Source: Hippopus hippopus
Lineage: Eukaryota > Mollusca > Bivalvia > Cardiida > Cardiidae
Direction of reading: 5' to 3'
DNA: 64,000 bases
NCBI GenBank assembly: GCA_946811185.2
Contig: OX328106.1
Coordinates: 3,780,746-3,844,745 of the forward strand
How positions within the stretch are numbered: the stretch's first letter is position 1; each line of letters starts with the position of its first letter. The translations under genes were made by a program, and so were the position numbers. The notes beneath the pieces were generated by a model, which worked only from the letters and a program-made list of their open reading frames with translations, did not search any database and had not been told where the DNA came from. Positions 54,721 to 63,710 of this stretch are shown here, piece after piece.

Positions 54721-55099
54721 GGCACAACTATATATTAAATTGTTTGCGAATCTCTGTAATTTAGACAATTACTCGTTAGCAAAGAGTAAATTTAGGAGTA
54801 AAGAAATTTTTATTGATTTAAAAACAACGGAACTATTTTTTGGCACATTCTCCCCTCCGTTCTCCACAAGTGCATGGAAATAAACAAGACATGATGAGCT
54901 CGTTTCCCCCTTTGAGAAACAGGCGTCTGCTGACTGGGCCGACGGTAAACAGGAACAAGTTCTCGTAAATAAGTGGAGTTTTACTCCCGTATCGTTCACC
55001 TGACTCTGATGTACAGGTAAACATCCGCGCCACAACAAAAATGTTCCATTAGTAATTCGGTTTTGCTGCCGCCTCCGGTTGAAGTATCGGGGCGTTTAT
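54721..55099. other. No gene recognised
   Basis: Two minus-strand frames (54769-55038) overlap in different phases, and neither resembles a known protein. Confidence 0.45.
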
Positions 55100-55500
55100 T
55101 TTTTCAGCGTAGCTGAATGTGCTGGCTTTTGATCCACTTTTTGATAAATGAATAAATAAATAAAAATTTGTGTTTTGCCAAAAATGTAGACATGTTTACT
55201 AGTATTCTAAGGGCCCCTGCCTATTTTGCTGGTAAATTTACGCCGCCTATCTTTTTTGAAGATATTTCTTGTTATTTGATGTAAACCTTTTCCGAACTAT
55301 CGACCCTGAGAAAGAAGGCTTTCGAAAACATTGCGGGGAAATGGAGAAAATGCTGGTACCCAGTATTTTCACCATTTTCCCCACAGTGTTTTCTACCCGT
55401 CCAAAAACAAATTTCATCATTTGAACCACATTAAACATGTCGTCTGCAAATGGTTCCTGTTTGGAATAGTCCAGACTTTTATAATTTGGTGAGGAGATAA
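55100..55500 (-). repeat. E3 copy followed by FB-A
   Basis: E3 55100-55265 (AGCGTAGCTGAATGTGCTGG ... GTAAATTTACGCC). FB-A 55285-55500 with apex GCTGGTACCCAG and GTCGTCTGCAAATGG. Confidence 0.75.
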
Positions 55501-55809
55501 GACTTTGGGAAGCAAAGGATCGTGCAAATGATTTTCACAGGAAACAGGCCAACAGTAAGATCTGGAAAACAAATAGTAAATAGATGAAAAGCTCAAAGGA
55601 TGGGCACCAAATTACTACTTATCACTCCAATTTCCGGTTTGTTGATTTCGGAACTTCCGGTGAGGCACCAGATAAACAAGAATCGGCCGTGTAATCGCAT
55701 GCTTACGATATACATAGATCGCTTTTTTGCACAAGGAAAAGAAATGGAAGAAAAGATGTTTTTAGGAACTCATTTTGCAGACAAAATTTAAAAAATTATC
55801 AGGTATTGG
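55501..55809. other. No gene recognised
   Basis: 63-codon frame at 55600-55791 without features. Contains ACTTCCGG at about 55652 (ETS-like), of unknown relevance. Confidence 0.4.
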
Positions 55810-56220
55810 GGCTGTACCAGACGACAATATTTCAGACTCACCTAAATTGACGCATTTGCAGACGACAAATTAAATGTGGCAGAAATCATGCAGTTTGTCT
55901 CTGAAATGGTGGAAAATATTTTGTAAAAGGAGAAAATGCTGGTTACCAGCATTTGCTGCTTTTCCCACAATTTTTTTCTCAACCATCTTTCTCAGGGCCG
56001 TAAAGGCCAACCCTTATTCCAAACGACTCTGCGGGAGTGGACTTTTCAGAAAATTGTAGAAAAGAAGAAATTAACAAGCATTCTCTTCTTTTCGAACAAC
56101 GCTTTCTACCTATTTCTAAGACTAATCTCATCGTTTTGGCTGCATAAGATCTGTTATCTACATTTACATTGAATTTGGACGAGTTTACAAAGTGGTTGAA
56201 CGTTAATTCGAGGGCCTGTC
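55810..56220. repeat. Two FB-A elements, opposite orientation
   Basis: 55810-56010 (+, near-perfect inner hairpin with GTTACCAGCATTTGC) and about 56010-56220 (-, apex region deleted). Confidence 0.75.
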
Positions 56221-56289
56221 GTTTGCTGACATGAATATAAAGTACAAAAGAAATAAGCGAGGTGTGTTATTTTTGTTTATTGTTATTCG

Positions 56290-56530
56290 GGAATGTAAAC
56301 AGGCATTCTCTTTCCCTAACCCTTAGGTTGCATACTAAGCGCGACTCAAGGACCTTTTGCGGACAGTGTAGATCAAGATCAGACTGCACAGAACGTGCAG
56401 TCTGATCTTGGATCTACACTGTCCGATAAGGAGATTTTTTTTTTCCATAAAATACCGTTTAAAGAATAGCAAAACTGGGTTTTTACTATCGGTTTAAACT
56501 ATTTCAGTTATTAAGCAGGATACAAGTTAA
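56290..56530 (-). repeat. FB-B, full length, best example
   Basis: CCCTTAGGTTGCATACTAAG, GCGACTCAAGGACCTTTTGC, 66-bp hairpin at 56360-56425, then GATAAGGAGATT, AAACTATTTCAGTTATTAAG and GCAGGATAC. Confidence 0.9.
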
Positions 56531-56639
56531 TTATCAGGAAGCACTCCTTTTTGACGCCATCTAAATGAATCCCAACTTTTTTCGAGGGCCAAAAGAAGAT
56601 TTTTTTAAGCTATTGTTGGTGATTTGATCAAAGGTTAGC

Positions 56640-56935
56640 ATTAAGTAGCGGACGGTGAAGATCAAAGATCAGACTACACGTTCTGTGCAGTCTGATCTTG
56701 GTCTTCGCCGTCAGTAAACATAATACTATGTTGCGACATTGGCTATGCAATGGAAAGTACTCCTTTTCGGTGCAAAGTTTTGAAGAAAGAGCTGCGGCGG
56801 ATAGAAAGTTATTCAGTCTTCAAGCATTGAATACAACTCGCATGTTGCTTGTTACAGTTGTGTAGATCAGGATCAGACTGCACAGAACAGTACGTTCAGT
56901 CTGATCTTTGATCTGCACGGTCCTAAGTTTCTGTA
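56640..56935. repeat. Two FB-B hairpins
   Basis: 56650-56711 has outer-stem co-variation (GACGGTGAAGATC pairs with GGTCTTCGCCGTC). 56860-56925 has an AGTACG insertion beside the loop. Confidence 0.8.
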
Positions 56936-57804
56936 AGCTATTTTTAACGCGGAGGAAGGGATAAGTTTGTAATTCGACGGAAATGCTCGACGGAAATGCT
57001 TCACGGAAAAAGACTTAAATATTAAAGAATGTAATCGTTTCAAGTTTCAAAGGCCAAGCATATTAAAGAGAAATTTGAAGGTCTAAATATCGTCAAAGAC
57101 ATCAATCAACTTATAATGAAGGAAATCGTTAATCACACACGAGAGTTAGACCGGAAACGCGGAGTGATATCGACAAATCATTTCCAAACGATAAACACTC
57201 GATATCAAAGGATAGGGACTTAATTTTATCGTATGCACCTTGTTAGCGGAAGTTGTAACTCGCCGGAAACGCATTTATTTCGTTTCCGGTACTAAAACGC
57301 TTCGGATGTTGAAATTAATCAGAAATATAACCTTGGCAAATAACTATCACCAAGAATTCGTTTCGCCTGCGCACGAGGTGTTTGCTTGTTACCGGCGGCA
57401 ATTGCCAGACGTGTATTGTGTATTGTTACACAATTCTGCTCTGTTAGCAATCTCTGATTAATTTACAGCTTATGTTTTGTCATGAAAAAGAAAACTTTCA
57501 CCGCATTCTATATATAGGTCCTTCTGATATAAGAACGATTAAATCAATATGCATGCGTGGATACTTTCTGAATTTATATTTCATGTAAGTTACTGGGAAA
57601 AAAAATTAACAGATTATTATTATTATCATTATTACTATTATTATTATTATTATTATTCGTTGATGTTGTTGGCGTTTTAATTGTCATTATTTAAAAGAAA
57701 CCCCCATAATTAACCCTGCGCAAAGTAAACCCCACGGATGTTTTCAGTTCAGAAATAAAACCCAAATATTCAGCATTTTCAACCTTCTTTTATCTATAAC
57801 ATTT
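56936..57804. other. No gene; (TTA)n at about 57616-57656
   Basis: ATT/TTA triplet repeat, otherwise unremarkable. The 57240-57461 frame has no domain. Confidence 0.5.
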
Positions 57805-57890
57805 CAGCAAAGCGGACAGTGAAGATCAGAGATCAGACTGCACGTTTTGTGCAGTCTGATCTTGATCTACACTGGCCGCAAAGGCAACTG
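57805..57890 (+). repeat. FB-B hairpin 70 bp upstream of exon 2
   Basis: GGACAGTGAAGATCAGAGATC ... GATCTACACTGGCCGC. It lies about 65-150 bp upstream of the exon 2 acceptor, close enough to the branch-point area for a stem to form near the splice site in the transcript. Confidence 0.85.
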
Positions 57891-57953
57891 TAATCGTGAC
57901 ATAAGGCAACTGCAGTCATAAGTTAAGGCATAAAAAAATGTCTATATTTTCAG

Positions 57954-58063
57954 GAGGATTCCGGGCCTTCGAACAAGATTACCCAGAAATGTGCACGAGA
58001 CAGACGGACACGCCTGTTGGTCTCACATTAGCCCCGCCCCCGAACTACCATTCCAACACAAAG
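57954..58063 (+). CDS. MAP kinase phosphatase, exon 2: end of rhodanese-like domain and linker
   Basis: Joined to exon 1 in phase 1, it continues GGFRAFEQDYPEMC (residues 139-152), matching the GG(F/Y)xxFxxxYPexC end of the N-terminal domain in class I MAPK phosphatases. After it come 23 linker residues with a Pro-rich stretch (LAPPPNY). The acceptor is TATATTTTCAG; the donor is ACAAAG|GTAAGT, phase 0. The 37 codons bring the visible protein to 175 residues. The dual-specificity catalytic domain is not encoded between 58063 and 64000 as far as I can see. Confidence 0.85.
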
Positions 58064-58123
58064 GTAAGTTTACTCCTTGCATTTGCTATCCTTTTTGAGT
58101 GATAGTTCGTTTATTCCTCTCAT

Positions 58124-58124
<1 letters not shown>

Positions 58125-58164
<40 letters not shown>

Positions 58165-58238
58165 CGATCGATCGATCGATTGGTCGGTCGGTCGGTCGAA
58201 TGGTTAGTTGGTTAGTTGGATGGGTGGGTGGTTGATTG

Positions 58239-58273
<35 letters not shown>

Positions 58274-58530
58274 GGTTTTTCTATTGGTTTGTTGGTTGGG
58301 TGGTTGGGTCGGTCAGTCGGTCGATAGGTCGGTCGTTCCTTCGTTCGTTCGTTCAAATGACCGATCGATTGATGGATTGATTGATTGACTGATTGATTTA
58401 ATCGATGGATCGATCGACCGACGGGCAGATTAATTGAACTTAAGCCATTCAATCGATTCAGTGATCGACCGATCGGCCGACCAACAAATTGATCGATCTT
58501 CAATCAATCAGTCAATCGATTAAGTGATTA
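58125..58530. repeat. Degenerate GATT/GATC/GGTC tetranucleotide array with inverted symmetry
   Basis: TGATTGAT runs, CGATCGAT, GGTCGGTC, then CGACC-rich and TCAATCAA units in the opposite sense toward 58530. The array begins 60 bp after the exon 2 donor. Frames across it are artefacts. Confidence 0.9.
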
Positions 58531-58954
58531 ATCGAAGTTTTAGTGGGTTAAGTGGTGTGTTGGTTTGACTGTCGATCCTCTCGATCGATTGTTGACAACT
58601 GACACGATTTTAAAATTCCAAAATGATTAACAATCGAACAAATACTACTTCGATACTTCGACGTCACCCCCTTCCCCGCTGTATACTTACGATCTGAATT
58701 CTTTTATTTAGTGTCCTGTAAGTAACTGCACCTTGCCCATATATAGTCCGAAATATCATCCGAATAGATTTTGTTGTTGTTGTTGTTGTTGGCCATTCAG
58801 ATTTTTATTTGCCCCTTTCGGACATTGTAGATCAAGATAAGTTTGCAAAGAAAGTCCGATGCCTTAATGGGAAGCATTTTCTCATTTTCCCACAAAGTTT
58901 TTGAAAGACCCTCTTCCTCAGGGTCTTGTTTGGTTTAGGACCAAGTAAATACAT
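58531..58954. other. No gene; (GTT)n and FB-A/FB-B scraps
   Basis: TTGTTGTTGTTG at about 58773-58790. An FB-B stem scrap (GACATTGTAGATCAAGATAAG) at about 58820, fused to an FB-A right half beginning at GAAGCATTTTCTCATTTTCC (58871). Confidence 0.55.
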
Positions 58955-59225
58955 ATGAGTCGTGTTCTGTGAAAAGGGGGCTTAATGCGAAATCTGCGAA
59001 AAGTATCGATCCAGGTCAGCCTGCGCAATCCGCGCAGGCTGACCTGGGCCGAAACTTTTCGCTATTGATCAATTTTCTGTATGTCAAAGAACCAGTTTAC
59101 TTTATGATACAGTCAGTTGTAGGTCAAAACGGTTTTTTATGGATCCATAAATGTGTGATGACTTGCATGGTATAATAGATCACGGAGATGCATTAAGCCC
59201 CCTTTTGCCAAAGTATGGCTTATAT
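58955..59225 (+). repeat. FB-C, full length
   Basis: GTGAAAAGGGGGCTTAATGC, hairpin 59012-59048, GGATCCATAA, GCCCCCTTTTGCCAAAGTATG. Confidence 0.85.
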
Positions 59226-59574
59226 TCATTTCCCAGTAGGGCTATACGATACAAGATTATATTTACCTCAACAAAATTACATAAAACTGGGATGGGTGTC
59301 GTACACAACGTAATTTATATTTACTGTGGTTTGCAAGTCGATCTTGTTACATCACTTCTGTTATTTGAGATAGTAGCTTGAAAAAGCAAAAAAAAAAACA
59401 ACAAACTTTTGAATGAATTTACTATATGAAATTGTGTTACATCATTTTTTGTTATTTGAGACAGTAGCTTGAAAAAATTTAAAAAAAACCTTTGAACGAA
59501 TTTACCATATAAAATTATGTTAAAGATGTAACAATATACTCTACTATTATACACCTAGATATTATATTAAATGA
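59226..59574. other. Short direct duplication, no gene
   Basis: TTACATCACTTCTGTTATTTG...AGTAGCTTGAAAAA occurs at about 59347 and again at about 59433 (period 86). Confidence 0.6.
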
Positions 59575-59840
59575 CATATGCTCTGGCAAAAGGGCGCTTA
59601 ATAAATCTCTGTGATGCATGATACCAAGCAAGTCATCACAGAATTATAGATCCATAAAATCCCCATCTAGTCTGACAATTGACTGGATATGTAGGTAGAA
59701 TGGCCCAAAACCATGCATAAAATTTTTAAATAGCAAAAAGTTTCGACCCATGTTAGCCTGCGCGGACTGCGCAGGCTAACATGGGTCGATACTTTTTGCA
59801 GATGCATTAAGCCCCCTTTTCACAGAACACGACTCATATA
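59575..59840 (-). repeat. FB-C, full length
   Basis: CTCTGGCAAAAGGGCGCTTA left end, hairpin CATGTTAGCCTGCGCGGAC and inverse. Both arms carry TTAGCC/GGCTAA in place of TCAGCC/GGCTGA, a compensatory pair of changes. Confidence 0.85.
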
Positions 59841-59964
59841 TACATGTACATTTCTTTATTCAACCGTCTACGCTATAGAAAAACATTTTGTGCCAAAATT
59901 TCTGAGAATATTTCGAGAAAATAAAAAGTTTAAGTTTAAACATATTTATTTTACATCGATTGAG

Positions 59965-60120
59965 AAACAAGTTCTTACAACTTGTAGTATCTCTCTCGAT
60001 TCTGCTTCCTGTGAACTACACCAGTACTCGCACCGAATGTGTGGACCAATGAAAAATCCCAAAGTTGACATCTGCTCCCGGGTGTTGAACTCGGGACCTT
60101 TTGGTTACGAGGCCGACGCT
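59965..60120 (-). mobile_element. SINE-C copy
   Basis: CGAGTTCAACACCCGGGAGC and TCAACTTTGGGATTTTTCAT on the minus strand. Very similar to 11350-11535, including the AACAAGTTCTTACAACTT flank. Confidence 0.65.
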
Positions 60121-61275
60121 CGTAAAATAAACAAAATGCTGGTAACCAGTATTATCTCCTTTGTCCCGCATAGTTTACTACCTTTCTAAACGGCATTTAC
60201 CAAATAAATCTTTTGTTTAACGACGCTATGGAAGAATATTTCTGAAAAAAAAAAAGGTGTAAGTCAGTTTCTGAAAACTTTTTGAGAACATAAGAAAATG
60301 CTAGTAACTAGTATTTTCTCATTTTCTCGCGATGTTTTCTACCTATTTAAAGACAAATCCCACTGTTTGAGCCATATTAAATAAGTCGTCTTCAAATTAA
60401 GTATTATTTAAAAAATTCCTTTTTTAAAGAACCCCTCCCCGCAAAAAAGGGCCTATGAAAACATTATGGGAAAAGAAGAAAATGCAGTTTTCTATCATTG
60501 GATATGAGGTTTCGATCATTTTAGCTTCAACTTATTTGTCGTCTGCAATAATCTGAATTTGTTCAAGTCGATAAAAGTGTCGGTTGGTAAAGAGTTTTCC
60601 CTTTACCACACAATCCCATGTTTTAACGACCCTGAGCAAGTAGGCTTTGGAAAATATTGTAGGAAAAGGAGGAAATGCTGCTAACCAGCATTTCCTCCTT
60701 TTCCCACAATGTTTTCTGCCCTGTTAGACACAAATTTCATCATTTTATCCATATGGACTTTGTTGTCTGCTTTGCTTTGAATTTGGACAATTCTAAATTC
60801 CTGTCGTCTGATAAAGATTTAACTCTATACCAAGCGACAAAATTTTAGACTCATCCAAACTGAAAGCATTTGCAGACGACAAATTACAACTGGCTAAAAT
60901 AAAGGTATTTGCCTATGATAAGGTGGAAAACATTGTGGGAAAAGGAGAAAATGCTGGTTACCAGCATTTTCTCCTTTTCCCACAATGTTTTCCAGTGGCT
61001 TCTTTCTTAGGGTCGTTAAAACTCGGGATTTTCTGTGGAAAAGATTTAGCCCTTTACCAAACAATCTCGAGTTTTATTGCCCTGGGAAAGATGCCTTTTG
61101 AAAACATTGTAGGAAAAGGAGAAAATGCTGGTAACCAGCATTTTCTCCTTTTCCCACAATTTTTTCCACCATTTCAGAGACAAATTCAACCATTTCAATT
61201 ACATTTGATTTGTCGTCTGCAAATGCTTTCAATTTGGACAAATCGACAATTTTGTCGTTTGGTAAAGAGTTAAAG
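60121..61275. repeat. Cluster of six FB-A elements; best hairpin at 60924-60994
   Basis: About 60121-60200 (fragment), 60215-60415 (-), 60420-60600 (-), 60601-60820 (-), 60821-61050 (+), 61051-61275 (-). The fifth contains a perfect 35-bp inverted repeat (60924-60958 and 60960-60994) with a one-base loop. Confidence 0.9.
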
Positions 61276-61479
61276 TACCTGTACCTCTGTTTGTGGCGTG
61301 ATAATCTTCACAGTTTTGAACCGGAAACTCGTAATCGAGTTGCCGATAATAACACTCTTAGTGGCGTGCCTATACCCTTGTCATTACAAAAATGGGGTGG
61401 ATTTTCATGTCATTTGATTCTGCCATTTACAGTCGGAATTATAGTTTTAAGCTTTACTGTCACGGCCCTAACCCTGAGG
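61276..61479. other. No gene recognised
   Basis: The 93-codon frame at 61210-61491 runs through an FB-A end and is not considered real. Confidence 0.5.
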
Positions 61480-61955
61480 GGACGGCGCTAGAACACTTAC
61501 ACTTCCGGTGCTACAAGGATTGTACTAGTACACTTGCACTTTAGCAGTCCCCAACTGTAAGGACGACGCTAGAATATTTGCATTTTAGCGGTCCCCAACT
61601 GGAAGGACGACGCTAGAACATTTGCCTTTTGGCGGTCCCCCAACTAAACGGACGGTGCCGAAACACTTGCACTTTAGCGGTGCCCAACTGAAAGGAGGGT
61701 ACTAGAACACTTGCACTTTACCGGTCCCCCAACTGTCTGCACGGTACCGGAACACATGCACTTTAGCGGTCCCCACCAACTGACAGGACGGGACCAACAC
61801 TTGCACTTTAGCGGTCGTCAACTGAAAGGACTGTGCCGAAACACTGGCACTTTAGCGATCCCCAACTGAAAGACGGTGCTTGAACACTGGCCTTTTAGCG
61901 GTCCCCAACTATAAGGACGGTGCTGGGACACTTACACTACAGCGGTCCCTGGCAT
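61480..61955. repeat. ~60-bp minisatellite, about eight units
   Basis: Unit reads GGACGGTGCTAGAACACTTGCACTTTAGCGGTCCCCAACTGAAA in segments (GAACACTTGCACTTTAGCGG is the best-kept block). GC-rich compared with the surroundings, with small indels between units. Confidence 0.9.
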
Positions 61956-62229
61956 TGCTAAATAGAGATACATATGTTTCAGCATTTCTTTGATTCTGGA
62001 ATTTCACAGGAACATTTGTAACCCGACAATCCACGGTACTTTATCATTGAAAGGAATACAGGAACTAGCGTTATACGTATTTTTTTAAACCGGAAGTGAC
62101 GACCGCGTTACTACCGTCACCGAAATAGTCAACCGCAATACGAAGTAGAATCAAGATCAGGTTGCACACACACTATAAATTGTATTATCATGACAGGATA
62201 CAAAAGCTCATGTCCAGAACGTCTCGGCG
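61956..62229. other. No gene recognised
   Basis: AAACCGGAAGTGACGACC at about 62090 (ETS- and CRE-half-like) is the only motif of note. Confidence 0.4.
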
Positions 62230-62310
62230 AAGCGGACAGTGTAGATCAAAAATCAGACTGCACGTTTTGTGCAGTCTGATCTTGTCTACACTGACCGCAA
62301 AAAGTAACTA
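62230..62310 (+). repeat. FB-B hairpin
   Basis: GCGGACAGTGTAGATCAAAAA ... loop ACGTTTTGTGC ... TCTACACTGACCGC, followed by AACTATAGTTGTGGAAGGCG, also found after the 31212 copy. So the 31212 and 62230 copies share a subfamily flank. Confidence 0.85.
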
Positions 62311-62454
62311 TAGTTGTGGAAGGCGCTTTATGGGTCAATTTAAGTTCGTAATAGGCCAAAAATAAAAGTTGTATGAATTCGGTGACGTATACTAGATAGC
62401 TTTTCTTCTGCCTTTATTGCCTGGCGGCAACTCTTCAAATTGAACTCTGAGGTT

Positions 62455-62665
62455 CTACATGGCTCTAGAGTGCAGGACTCGTAACATTGAGGCCCCAAGT
62501 CCGAGTCTCACTGAAAGCGCTGGGTTTTCCGTGTGAGTATCCTTGGGCAAAAAAAAATTCAGAGCCCCAGCCTTGGTTTGGTAAAACCTAGGACAAACAT
62601 GAATATGTGAACTGTGACTGAAATAATGTTTAAAGCGGCGTAAAACACCATTCATTCAATCAAAA
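62455..62665 (+). mobile_element. SINE-B, full length, diverged head
   Basis: TACATGGCTCTAGAGTGCAG (A-box region), CCAAGTCCGAGTCTCAC, body CCTTGGGCAAAAAAA, 3' end GACTGAAATAATGTTTAAAG, CACCATTCATTCAATC. Confidence 0.8.
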
Positions 62666-62724
62666 CGAATTTAAATATTATCCTTCAACTCCGTAAAAAA
62701 AAAGCACTTGGAACAAGAAATATC

Positions 62725-62885
62725 CTTGAAAAAGATAGACGGCGTAAATTGGCCAGCAAATGGGCAGAGGCCCGTAGAATGAACATGTCTAGATATTTGA
62801 CCAATCACAAGTTTCTATTTATTCATTTGTTATCAGTACCAAAAAGTAGGTCAAAAGCCAGAACATTCAGCTACGCCAAAAAGCT
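62725..62885 (+). repeat. E3 dispersed repeat
   Basis: Close match to 54310-54485 (ATAGACGGCGTAAATTGGCC ... ACATTCAGCTACGCC). Confidence 0.85.
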
Positions 62886-63089
62886 AATACAAATCATTCC
62901 TCAGTCAGTAAATTACGGCTGTATTAAGAGTCTGAATAACCGGAAATGACCTTTAATGACTCGTTTAAATGACCTTTTATCAATTGTTAAGATCATCTCG
63001 GATATGGGCGGGAGTGGCAGCTTCCGGTCTGTATTGATAAGGAAGTTTGTTTTTGAATGTACGCGTGAGAAATGCGGGTCAATCAACTT

Positions 63090-63540
63090 TAACCCGAGAC
63101 TAAACGACAAAATCTTAGACTGGTCCAATTTTAAAGCAACCGCAGACGACAAATTAAATATGTGTCAATGAATGGAATTTGTCTTTCGAATGGTTGAAAC
63201 ATTTTTGGAAAAAGAGAAGATGCTGGTTGCCAGCACTTTCTTCTTTTCCCACAATGTTTTCAAAAGCTTTCTTATTCAGGGTAGTTAAAACTCGGGATTG
63301 TGTGGTAAAGGGTTTTCCCGATACCAAATAAATCATTTTTTTATATGACCCCGGGGAAGAAGGCTTTTGAAAACATTGTTGCAAAATGAGAAAATGCTGG
63401 TAACCGGCATTTTCTCATTTTCAAACAATGTTTTCTACCATTTCAATGACAAATTCCATCATTTGACCCACATTTAATTTGTCATCTGCAAACGCTTTCA
63501 ATTTGGAAGAGTAAAATTTTGTCGTCTTGTAAAGAGTTAA
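63090..63540. repeat. Two FB-A elements, tail to tail
   Basis: 63090-63320 (+) and 63321-63540 (-), separated by TTTTCCCGATACC. Each keeps both halves. Hairpin loops are GCTGGTTGCCAGC and GCTGGTAACCGGC. Confidence 0.85.
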
Positions 63541-63710
63541 AATTATTTACCCGATAAATCGGCGCATTTTGTTAACTTGAAGCAGGCGAGTTGTAAATAT
63601 GGTCAGATAAAATCGGAGCCTTATCTAAACGAATATTATTTCCTTCTTTTGCATTGTTTTCCGTGGAGTAATCTACGCCAGAAAATATCCATCAGCATTT
63701 TCTAGTTTGT
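63541..63710. other. No gene recognised
   Basis: Unrecognised AT-rich sequence. Confidence 0.5.

Larger units (their letters stand above)
37962..57953 (+). other. Intron 1 of the MAPK phosphatase gene, 19,992 bp
   Basis: Inferred from donor G|GTAAGA and acceptor TATATTTTCAG|GAGG, which join in phase 1 to restore the family motif IIGGFRAF. It is packed with fold-back MITEs (about 24 FB-A and around ten FB-B, plus FB-C and FB-D), SINEs, simple repeats and a mariner remnant. No further phosphatase-like exon was seen inside. Confidence 0.8.

Noticed and set aside
54769..55038. Two Cys-containing minus-strand ORFs
   Set aside because: Different phases over the same DNA, no recognisable family, adjacent to E3 repeats.
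60924..60994. Rho-independent terminator or single microRNA gene
   Set aside because: Eukaryotic context, and the same hairpin is present dozens of times as part of a MITE; no evidence singles out one copy as a miRNA locus.
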